From the NCBI RefSeq assembly GCF_901709675.1, contig NC_051103.1:6681501-6745500 (forward strand): DNA of 64,000 nucleotides, written 5' to 3'. Below, one piece after another: positions 22,931 to 33,200 of this stretch (its first letter is position 1; every line of letters starts with the position of its first letter). Origin of the DNA: Syngnathus acus. Lineage: Eukaryota; Chordata; Actinopteri; Syngnathiformes; Syngnathidae. The position numbers and the translations under genes were made by a program. The notes under the pieces are model-generated. The model did no database searches. It worked only from the letters and a program-made list of their open reading frames with translations, and was not told the origin of the DNA.

Positions 22931-24435
22931 TCACAGGTGACCAATGCGGTACGGTCGTCTGTCACCGCAGCCGGCCGCCGTCAAGCACATGTTGACGGGG
23001 CCGCTCTTGGGCGTGGCCCACGCCGGCTGCTGGCACGACGAGCTGTCGGCGCGGTAGCCGTGGGCGCGTGCCTTGCACAGGCCAAAGCGAGCCGCCAGCA
23101 GGACCAAGTCGCGGCGGAAAGCACGCGTGAAGAAGGCGTAGAGGAAGGGGTTAGCGCACGAGTTGATGGGGTAGAAGAGCACCAGGAGCAGCTTGGCGTC
23201 CGACACGGTGATGAGCGGTCGCTTGAGCGCCGCCGACACAGCGAAGAAGGAGATGGGCGCCATGCACAGGAAGTCGGTGAACACCAGCACGGCCATGCGC
23301 TGCGCCACACGGGCGTCGGCGCGGGCCGGCGCGCCAGACGGCTGGCGCACCGCTAGATAGATGCTGAGGTAGCAGGCGCATACGCAGGCGAACGCCGCCA
23401 TGTTGAGCAGCAGCAGAGACACCACATACACCTGCGACCACACCGACTCCACGTCCATCGGGAGGCAGATGCTCACCTTTGTGTGTGATACGGGTTAGGG
23501 ATGGCAAAGTTTAGTTTCACTCCAAATCATTGTCAGAAGCTTCAGAACAATCTATTGTGTTGGTCTTATTGGACCTCATGAAATGGCCAGTGTGCGTGCA
23601 TCTGACCTTGCTGTAGCTGCTGACGCCCATCGTGGGCACGGTGGCGGCCAGGCAGGAGAAGATCCACCCGGCCGTCATGACCGCACAGGCGTGCCGAAGG
23701 CGGAACTTGCGGTCCAGACGCAGGGCGTACGTGATTGTGTGCCAGCGCTCCAGCGTGATGGCCGTCAGCGTGAAGACCGACAGCTCGCTGGCAAACACCT
23801 GACGCAGGCAATAGGAGAATAGAGAGGACAAAAGAAACAATATGGAAATATATATATTTTGGGGGGTTTTCAACACACACGTGAACTCGTGGCAAATACG
23901 CACGGTGAAGAATCCGGCGGCCCCGCATCCCGGGCTCGTCTGCCAGTCGATGGCGTGGTTGTGGTAGTGCCCCCGGGTAAGCGCGTCCATGGCGGCGATG
24001 ACCAAGAGGTAGACGCCCATGCACAGGTCGGCGAACGCCAGGTGACACATGAGGAAGCGCGGCACTGTCAGTTTGGATGCGCTGCCTGCGTGAGCACACG
24101 CGTACATGCGAAGCACATTCTGAGTGTAAATATATCATGTGTAAGATGATCATTGAATCATAAGACAACCATTTTTTTTTTTTGCCACTTGACTCCCACG
24201 GCAGCGAAAAGTGTCACCTAACAAGACCAGCAGCACGAGAATGTTTCCGAGCAGAGCCAGCACGGACACCACCCAGATGAGGGCCCGCAGCGGGACGCCG
24301 GTCATGATGTCCTCGCAAGGGTTGAAGTCGTCAGGGGCCGGGCTGCAGGTGGCGTTGTAGTCCTCCAAGCAGTGGTCCCATAAGAAAGCCGGGTGCTCAC
24401 GGGCCTCCGGCAGCGAGCACAGCGGATCCTTGGAA
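22931..24435 (-). other. fshr: fshr hinge end, seven-helix domain and C-tail, split by three introns
   Basis: Exon 24435-24218 carries the hinge and first helix ([20 protein letters not shown]). Introns follow at VLLG|SASK (phase 1, 132 bp), GFFT|VFAS (phase 0, 105 bp) and SYSK|VSIC (phase 0, 130 bp). Mammalian FSHR has this whole domain in one exon. The last exon encodes helices 5-7 and a short Ser/Cys-containing tail. All junctions use GT-AG. Confidence 0.85.
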
Positions 24436-27051
24436 CTAAAAGTAACAGAACCACGTAAATGCAATTTTTTCCATCAGTGCTACTTTAGAAGCACGTCAAA
24501 TACGTGACAATAGTTTGGAATTAGGACACAAATTCATGCACACCTGTTCCTGTGCACATGGCGGAAGATGCAGCAGTGCGACGGGTAGGTGACGCGGGCC
24601 TCCCGCATCCTGCCGAAGGCGCGTTGAGGAGGAAGTTCCTTCAGGCCAAGCGCCGACTCGGCGATCAGACTGTGCAGGTTGCCCAAGATGGCCTGCGGGA
24701 GCGAGCTCAGCGCCGTTTGGGAAATGTCGCTACAACGGCAAGCATAGGCGGTATGAACGGACGGCATAGCAAAGCGCATTTGTTTGGGTTCCAATCTATA
24801 CATTGACTCAAACGAATCACGCTTACAGGGAGACCAACTCACTGGAACCCGCAAAGGCGTTTGGATGGATGTGACTAAGTTGCCGGTTGCCTTTCAGCGA
24901 CCTCACACACACACACACAGAAGGAGAGAAACGTGATTATGATTCAGTTCACATCTCCCAAAATGTGCCATGGTTGTGACTCACAATCTGTGCATCTTTG
25001 TGCCGTTGAAGGCGTCTCTCGCCACCGTCCTGATGTCGTTCTTGGTCAGCCGTCTGTCACCACCAAAAAATTGAAAAAAACACTTTTTATATTTGTGTGG
25101 CTCAGTTACGCTTAGCGCTACAAACACTTTTTTTTTTAGACAGACATCATAAAAAGAGGATTCATAATAATATCCCCAATTTGCATTGAACGCTAGCCAT
25201 GCAAAGTAAGTGTCTCACATTTCTCTGATGGCCCTCGTGCAAACGCCGTTGAAGGCGTTGGCGGGGACCTCCTGCACGCGGATGTTGTCATGCAGGTCGC
25301 TAAGCAACACACAAAACGCACATTCAAAGACTCGGGACTGTGCGTGTTGATATACGCCAGTGCTTACAGCAATAAGTCAGCGGCTGACCGCATCTTGGAG
25401 AAATCCGGGAAGGTCGTGATGCCCGTGTTGGAGATGATCCTGCAAGTTCAGATATGGACTGATTGAGATCTCGGGTACAGAACATGCGGGTGCCCGTGCC
25501 CGATAGAGACTCACAGACGTTGCAGCTTGACAAGGTCCTTGAAGGCATCTCTGTGGATGTACGTCAGATGTTTGGACTTGGCGATGGTCCTGGAAGACGC
25601 ACAACAGCAAAAGTGACTTTCGCTCACTTCACGGCAACGTCGGCAGCAGAACTCACAGCTCGTTTAGTTCGGGGAGATCCGAGAAAGCAAACGCTCCGAT
25701 TGACTCCAATGCGCTGTTTTCCGAGATGAAGCTGCAGGAAACAAACAAAAGCGGCATCACCAAGCGTGCCGTTTATTTGGAAAACAAGTCAGCCAGACAG
25801 GCTTGGCCTTGCGGTTAGATCCAAAAGTTCTGCGGTAGCCTACGTGGTCTCTCACGGGACTTTGTTGTTTAGACTGGAGCTTTGCGACCAGTCTCTGCCT
25901 TTTAGAGCTCCTCATGTTCCACAGGAAAGACTAAATACATTTGAGCCAAAGAGATAGTCTCTCACATGCCACTTACACGTCGGCCAGACGAGGAAGGCGG
26001 GAGAACGCAAAGTCGGCCACAGTCTTCAAGACGCTGTTGTCAACGATGTTCCTGCGGGTTAGCACAAAAGCTGTGGATTTAGTCGGAATTTTCCAAACAA
26101 GGAAGTGGAGGGGTACAAAGTGGTTTTATTTGTGCACGGTGGTTTCCAACTACATTGTCATGAAGACGTGACTGGCACTCACACTTTCCTGAGATTGTGA
26201 AGGCCGCTGAAGGCGCCGCCACGGATGGCTCCGATTTGGGTTCGCTTCACCTCCCTGTTGACAGAAAAACAACACCAACAGTGATTCCAGTGTGTGTGTG
26301 TGTGTTTTGCAATCAGGGAGGTTCGTCCTTCACGTTTTTCTCCCACACCTGCACAGAGCTGCCTTGACCTTGGAGGGAACACACACATCGCCATCTGGCC
26401 AACTTGGAGCAACATTTTGTGATTATGAGCATGCGCGTACGTACAATAATGTTGGCTTGTTCAAATGTTTACTACAAGTATCTTAGCACACATTTTTCCC
26501 TCTAAAAAACTAACAAAAAGAAACGTTTTGTTAAGCCGAACATCATTTTGCAGTTTATGTTTCCTGAACAAAACACTTGGTACACATGTTTCATGTGACA
26601 CTTTTTGATAATTACAAAAAATTAATAAAAAAATCTAATAATGATGAATTAAAATATAAATTATACACAAATACAAAAACCTACTTTTTTTTTTTAAAGT
26701 CAATTGCAAACCAAAGGTAAAAAAATGACAATGTTACTGATATAAAAAGTTAAACAATAAGAAAACCAGAAAAAATATTAACATGCAAGGCACAAACGTA
26801 AAGAGAAAGTGAAACACTCATGAAAAAAAAAGACTTTAATAGGAATATGTATATATATATTATATAGTGTGTGTGTGTACTCACAAGCATTGCGTGTCGG
26901 CGGAAATGCCACTCGGGATGTCGGAGTCTGACGTGCGGACGCGGTGACACGAGCCCACGGCTCGTTCAGACCAACCCGTCGTCTGGACCTGCACCGCGAT
27001 GACCACCATTTCCATCACCACCATCATCATCATCACCATCAAGAAGGTCAT
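22931..27051 (-). CDS. fshr: Follicle-stimulating hormone receptor, 14 exons
   Basis: Leucine-rich-repeat G-protein-coupled receptor that binds FSH and signals mainly through Gs and cAMP in gonadal somatic cells. Exons in gene order: 27051-26885, 26254-26183, 26051-25977, 25731-25657, 25589-25515, 25439-25368, 25299-25219, 25053-24985, 24901-24827, 24729-24544, 24435-24218, 24085-23904, 23798-23607, 23476-22931. They total 2085 bp, 694 residues plus stop, close to the usual FSHR length, and every phase agrees. Diagnostic features are [28 protein letters not shown] (the DRY equivalent), [23 protein letters not shown] and [22 protein letters not shown] and the YRADSSS tail favour FSHR over LHCGR, as does the neighbouring nrxn1. 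Another in-frame ATG lies at 27078; I prefer 27051 because it has G at -3 and directly precedes the hydrophobic signal. Confidence 0.93.
24544..26254 (-). other. fshr: fshr leucine-rich-repeat ectodomain exons
   Basis: Nine exons encode the hormone-binding repeats, eight of 69-81 bp and one of 186 bp, all joined in phase 2 as usual for glycoprotein-hormone receptors. Repeat cores read [72 protein letters not shown] and [10 protein letters not shown]. The last exon continues to YPSHCC. Two adjacent exons (26051-25977 and 25731-25657) both resemble the single mammalian second repeat, so this protein seems to have one repeat more than human FSHR. The donor at 24826 (GTAAGC) was chosen over an earlier GTGAGT at 24838 because only it keeps the frame into DISQT. 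Confidence 0.85.
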
Positions 27052-27078
27052 CCCGATCCAATTCTTCCTTGGCGTCAT

Positions 27079-27458
27079 TAACGAAGCGTGGACCTCTAAC
27101 AAACACTAGAGGAGGAGGAGGCGGGATGAGAGACAAGGTTTGCTGTTTGGGGGCGGGCTTTGCTCACGTCTCTCCTTCTTCATCACCAACTTACAAAGCA
27201 AGTAGAACCAATAAAACAAGTTTGAAATCACTTTTGGGCCTTTTTTTTTTTTCTTGGTGGATGCAATTGTTCAAACTTTGTACTTCATCACGGCCCGCCA
27301 CTGTAAAACAGAAGAAAACAACTTTTTTTTTTTTTCTCCTCAAGGTTGACCAGGCCAAGACAAGAGGGCAGAAGGAAGAGAAAGGCAAAAGAGTGAAAAT
27401 AAAAGCCAGTTTGTAGCTTCTCCACCTCGACCAACACATTGTCTCACTTGGGTAATAT
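27079..27458. other. Short spacer between fshr 5' end and nrxn1 3' end
   Basis: Holds the fshr upstream region. It includes poly-T runs near 27240 and 27322 and no clear TATA box. The two genes lie head to tail on the minus strand, leaving less than 2.4 kb between the fshr start and the nrxn1 stop. Confidence 0.5.
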
Positions 27459-27464
27459 TTTATT
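27459..27464 (-). terminator. nrxn1: Candidate polyadenylation signal of nrxn1
   Basis: AATAAA on the minus strand, 1.9 kb after the nrxn1 stop codon. It is the best candidate I saw before fshr, but the assignment is uncertain. Confidence 0.35.
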
Positions 27465-29377
27465 TACTCATTAATCTTCAAAACTATTTTTTTTCCATAA
27501 TAAATTTCCACTTTTAATGTTCATCAAAGAACCGTAACAATAAAAATCAACGCAAAATACTGTAGAAAAAGTGTACACATGTAGAAAATCATAGCATGGT
27601 CGATGGGACAGGCTACGGCGGACGCTCAGGTTGGAGAAGGCCGAGAAGGGAAAACCTTCTGGCGAGAACAGGAAGTGGAGGGGGGGGAAAAGAAAGATGG
27701 CAGATCAGAGTCAGGGGTCATCGCACACTCACGCACACTCACGCATTGTGTTCTGCCAGCATGCATCGAACTGGAAAAGTGGCGTTGTGGCACCCACACC
27801 CGAGAAGAGGCACAGCAGTAGGTTGACTTACAAGTGCGCCAACTTGAATGCTTTTGGGATTTGTGGCCTTGCCTTGACATGCGACTGTGCTTTTCAGCCG
27901 CTAGATGGCGACAGCAACATCAGTTCAGTTGCTCACTCTTGGGTTTTGTGCTCACACTTTTTGTATTTTTTTTTGTTGCTACCCACGGGTGCTGAAAAGA
28001 AGAGTGGACAGTTTAGACAATTTGCAAATGTAAATCATGGAAGCTTTTTTTTTTTTTTACTAAAATGCACTACAATTCTTTGTGGGTCTTTGTTTTTTTT
28101 GTTTTTTTAGTGGGCTGGAATTTCCATTGGATTGATTTGAGCATGAATTAAATTTGCAATTCAAGGTACCACTGTACATCATGTTCAGGGTTGGGGTCGG
28201 GGGGGTGAGCAAAAATTAAAAACGAACAAAAATGACAAAAAGGAGGTTAGAGCCAATGCGTCAACCCAAGTTTTGTCCACAGGCTCCATGGAGGACATTT
28301 TGTCTCTTCCGCGATTGTATTTGTAAGATGGTGGCACTGTCTCCTCCGCCTGTTTGCGGTACAAATCCACAATTTCACGTGCAAGGACAAACAACTCCTC
28401 AGAGAGTCAGAACTTCCGTCATCTTCATCATCCTCGCTGTGGTCTTCTTTTGAAGAAAGTGCAGGTCCTCATACAGTATGTTACGTGTGTAGGTAGCATG
28501 TAAAGTCTCCCGGGGGGAAAAACTCGCCGCACATTTTCTGTCCCACACAAAGCATCCGGCGGCTTTTGGCCTCACCCTGATTTCCCGTCCCGTCGCTCGT
28601 GTGCTTGTTCCTTTTGTTCTTGTTGATGGGAAGATACTTGAAGGGGCTGGCATGATTTTTTTTTTTGGTGCTCCCACACACTTTCTCCGGTATGTGCTTC
28701 ATGCCCGTAAAGGGAAAAAATGTCCATTGTTGACTTTTGAAGGAATCCAGTAGGAGCAGAACTTAAAAGGGTCGCAATCAGTCCCAGAAATACTGCGCGA
28801 GGCTGACTTGGATAACGCAAGCAACGCTCATCCCCATGATTGGGCCAAATTTGAGCACCTTTCCTCTCTTTTCATTCCAAATCAGCGTTGGGCAGATTAT
28901 CAGACGAAGGATTAGAGGGATTATCTGCTGCTTGGAAAATTGTAAATGTTAAACCTGTTCAATATTTACGATCACAATTCCACATGCGCGTGTAAATTAC
29001 GGGCGGATTAGAAGGAATTTTTCCCTTTTTTCCCCAAAAGGTGTGAATAATTACGCATCTGGCTGGCGATAAGTCCCGGCCGGGTGTGCCCCGACTTTTC
29101 TCTCCCGGGCTCTGCTTTTGTGCCGTCATGTCTGCGGAGCATCTGGAATGGTATGCAAGGGTTCAGAAAAGGGGTCCGGTCCCGAGGCTCTGCGCTTTTT
29201 CTTCATTTTGTCCCTTCAAAGCAGTCCGCGGACGTCTTTGTGCTTGAATGTGTGCGTTGTTGCCGTGTGTGTGAGTGTGTGTGTTGGGAAGAATATACCT
29301 ATTTATGTACATTGAGCCTTTAGTTGAGTTTTTTTGGGAATATATATATAGTGTGTATATATATATGTATATAAAGG
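27465..29377 (-). other. nrxn1: Probable nrxn1 3' UTR
   Basis: No convincing gene. It has AT-rich stretches, several poly-T runs and a (TA)n/(TG)n tract at about 29260-29375 just after the stop. The open frames here are short and unlike known proteins. Confidence 0.45.
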
Positions 29378-30226
29378 TTAGACGTAGTACTCCTTGTCTT
29401 TGTTCTTCTTGTTCTTGGAGATCTTGGTGATGCCGAGCGGCTTGTCCTTGGTGCTGCCGTTGGGCTGCGTGGCCGAGTTGCTGATGTAGTTGCGGCTCTC
29501 GTCCACGTGGTACGAGCCCTCGTCGCGGTTGCGGTACTTGTACATGGCGTAGAGCAGGATGAGGATGCACAGGGCCGCCGCCGCCACGATGCCCACCACC
29601 ATGCCCGTGGTGCTGCTGCTCTCGCGCACCACCTCCGACGGGCCGGGGAACACCTTCACCTCCGGGAGGGGGGGGCGTGCTGGCGAGTGGGGGGGAAATG
29701 GACACGTCAAACACAGTCGTACGCTCATTCGTTCCAATTGTTCAAGTGCAGCTTTACAGACGCCACGTCCGCTCCGCAGAGCTGCCAATCGGTGTTAACA
29801 AATGATCTGGCAGGACCGCAGCACGACTACAAAATGAGCCGCCGCCGGCGCCACCGCGTGCCAGCGCATTAAAGGCCAAATAATCTGCATGCAAATCCTC
29901 TCTGGGTGAAAACGACAGGAAAGGAAAGCGGAGAAAAGACGACAGGAGGCGCGAGAACGGGATACACCAACAAGAAGCGAGGCGGGTGGGTGGGCGGGCG
30001 AGCTGTTAGGTAACGCCTGCGGGCACAAACTAGCAAAAGCAGCCTGTGAATTATTCATGGTGGCAACAGAAAAGAAGAAAAAAGGAGAGAGTGAAACAGC
30101 GGACATGTGCGTGGCGATGGGAGTGGCCTTCTCGGTTGCCGTCTCACCTGAGCTTGGGTCACACGGGTCGATGTCTTCGTCGTCGCTGGGGCACTCGGCC
30201 GATGCCACCAGGATGTCGTCTGCCGA
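29378..30226 (-). other. nrxn1: nrxn1 acidic stalk exon, membrane helix and PDZ-binding tail
   Basis: Exon 30226-30148 encodes [20 protein letters not shown] and PCDPSSG. Exon 29679-29378 encodes the helix [20 protein letters not shown], then [20 protein letters not shown], and ends [11 protein letters not shown] with a TAG-free stop at 29378. The tail binds CASK, Mint and protein 4.1. The first of the two exons is 79 nt. Confidence 0.94.
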
Positions 30227-33200
30227 CTAGTGAGAGAGCGAGAGAGAGAGCGACTCAGCATTAGCTTGGAGCGCAAATGTGGCCTTGTTGGCACGGTGTC
30301 AACATGAACACGCAACGGCCGTGCCCCACTTTAACGCTCAGCACTTCGAACCCGCATTGATCTGTCCGCTCCTGTTGCCATGGATACGCCAATTTCAGGC
30401 TGCTCCTCCAAAAAAAAACAAACATTAAAACAGATGCTGGGTGTGGTTTGAGTGAGCGACGAAGCGACGCAGCGTTAAACTCGCCGGGCGTGAGAATTTC
30501 GCCGCGCGTGTGGTCACGCCAGCGCTAAATTAAAATTGGATTGTGATGCATTGCAGTCGATGTTGGCCGGGATAAAAGCGAAAGAGGCGAGTGAGTGGCA
30601 CGGCTGAACAACACATCTCGTCTTCTTCAAAAACACGCAGTCTCTTTCTTTGCAAGCTGTCAAGTGCTGGAAATATTTGGATGAAAAACAAACAAGCAAA
30701 AGCCAAACCACTGAGCTTGCCTGTGCACGTTGGTTTTTTTTTTGTCTGGTGGCAGATGGGTTTCAATTTTGTGACCCCTTCATGCCCTCTCTGAGCCCCC
30801 CCCACCCTCACCCAAAACAAAACACCATGATGATCTGAAGCTCTCTCATCAAGAACGGAAAGCAAGCCGAGACAAAAGCAACTCAACGGCTTTTGTTGTT
30901 AGGTGAGACTAAAAGTTGAGCACACGTGCATTTAAAAAAAAAAAAAAAAAAAAAAAAGCGAGCTCTCTACCTGAGCGGTCGAACAATGCCAGCGACCATC
31001 CGAGCCTCCCTGACCAAGTTCACACATGGTCACTCCACTTTTTTTTTTGATTGGTTGCCAGCCAAAGTCACGCCGCCATCGCTCCCGTGGATGTGCAGCA
31101 GGAGGATAAACTCCAAGGAGCGCCTCCGACGCCACGAAAGGAGAAAAGAAACGAGCTCTACTCGCGCAGATAGTGAGATAGGAAGCCGCAGCCAATCGCC
31201 GGCCGGGCTCGCTTTGGCAGAGTGGGAGGGGGGGGGGGTGCGAGAGGACAACGAGGGGGAGGGAGAGGAGGACGCAAATGAATCAATAATGAGGGAAAAA
31301 TTTGAAAGTCTGAAAAGTGGGACCAATTTCTGGCATTTCTATTTATTTCGTGACAAACTCCAAAGAAGGAAGCTTTGGGTAAAAGTGGCGCTGGTGTGCT
31401 CTAAGAGACGTGAACGCCAAACCTGTGTCTGTGAGCCTCGTGCATCCACACTGCAACAGGCGCCCCCCCTTCCGCTTTGCTCTTCCTCTCCTGTCATGCA
31501 TTATTAATCGTTTTTCTTTTTTCTAGCTCTCATCATGGCAGGATAGAAAAATGTCTCTCCAGATGGCACATCCAGTCTTCAGTTTCACGCTGATGCCGCA
31601 ATTGTGCTCGCTCCACCTTTGTGTGTGTTGCCTGGCAACAGGCTGCAGGAGCTGCTTCGAGTTTTTTTTCTTCTAGCGGAAGCGATTCAGGGGGAGGAAC
31701 TCACTGCAGCACGGCGAGCATGCGACCCAGATCTCATGGCAGCTACCTGTCGATCACTCCTGCAGTTAGCGCTGACGTCAGCGCCGAGACTCGGGTTAAA
31801 AAATGGGTAAGCCCGCCTGGAGATTGACGGATGACAGCGCTGTCAACCGTGCGGCGCCGCCTTTCATTATTGATGCCCGAGGCCAAGCTTGCGGCGTTCC
31901 ATTATTTATGGGTGAAAAAAGCCGGCAGTGGGTACACAGAGGAGTGCAGCGATTCCACCGAGAGTGGGTGGGAGCAGCGGGGAGCGGGGGCTTGCTATCG
32001 CCATGGCAACTTGCAGAGAATTTCAGCCAAACCGTGCCGACGCGCTCGACATGCGCACACAGATGCATTTTGAGAGCGGCGCTGGTTTTGATTGAATCTG
32101 ACCTGCTGCGTGGCGCCCAGCTTCCTGTTGCTGGCGGTGGTGGTGGTGGCGACGTCCCCGGCGGCGGGTGCAGAGTCGGAGCGGTTGGCGGAGGCGCCGC
32201 CGGCGGCGGAGGCGCTGGACTGCGGCGTGATGGAGGAGGAGGGCATGTCGCCCACCAGCCGGGCGCTGCCTTCCACGCGGATGTGCGCGTGGCCCTCGGC
32301 CGCCATGTTGAGGATGCGCAGGCCGTTGTAGTAGAGGCCCGAGAGCTGGCCCTGGAACATACCGGCGCGCCGCTCGCCGCCGCCGCCCACGCGCACCGTC
32401 GTCTGGCTGTTGAAGATGGTCAGCTGGCGACCTACCCGTTGGCACGCGCACACACACGCAGAGAGACACAGGCGCACCGGGGGGGAAAGAGGACACGCAC
32501 GCAAACACACAGTCACACACAAAAGCAAGGTTTGAGTGTTACACAATCCCGCGCCAACACACCCGAGCCATGACAGAGGATGGCAAAGACCAAGCCGTGG
32601 GCGAGAGGGATGGGGGGGGGGGGGGGGCGCCGGAGGAGTCGGATGGTTGCCGTGGTGATGACAGACAGACAGAGCGAGAGAGAGAGAGAGCTGGACAGAT
32701 GGGCGGATGGACGGACAGCCCCGAGAAGCATGCACAACATGGTCAAGTGCTGTTAAAGGGACTAGAGGCTACGTGCATTGCTTGCGTTGAAGACGAAGGA
32801 ACTAAAGCCGCTACGTCAAGTTGGTTGCGTGACACAATTGTCACATTGTTATTGTCACATTATTGACCTTGCACCTTTTAACACTTTTATCAGCATTTAA
32901 TTCTCTCCATCGTCCCTTTAACCTGATATTATCAGATAGATACACACTAACAACAGGCACTACAGTTATTACACAAGTATTACAAACTACAGCTGCCCAA
33001 CTTTTAAAGACTTAATTATGGATTTAGAGTTTTAGAATGTTAGTCGATGGTGCACAAGATAATAAATGTAGATAAATATATCTATATGTAAAGTCATATT
33101 GAATTGTTTTAAAGCTTTTAAGGAATTTTAATCAGGGTTTTTACCTTTGTCGAGTAGCCAATCGTCAACTACTCGACCGAGCCGATAGGGGATTCGCTGT

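Noticed and set aside
22898-24149. Plus-strand frames across fshr
   Set aside because: They are antisense to verified fshr exons.
22931-27051. Alternative call as lhcgr
   Set aside because: Some loops resemble LHCGR, but ITVSDAK, the tail start YRADSSS and the adjacent nrxn1 favour fshr.
31803-32573. 256-codon frame on the + strand
   Set aside because: Much of it lies antisense to the LNS6/stalk exon (32431-32103); no recognisable domain.
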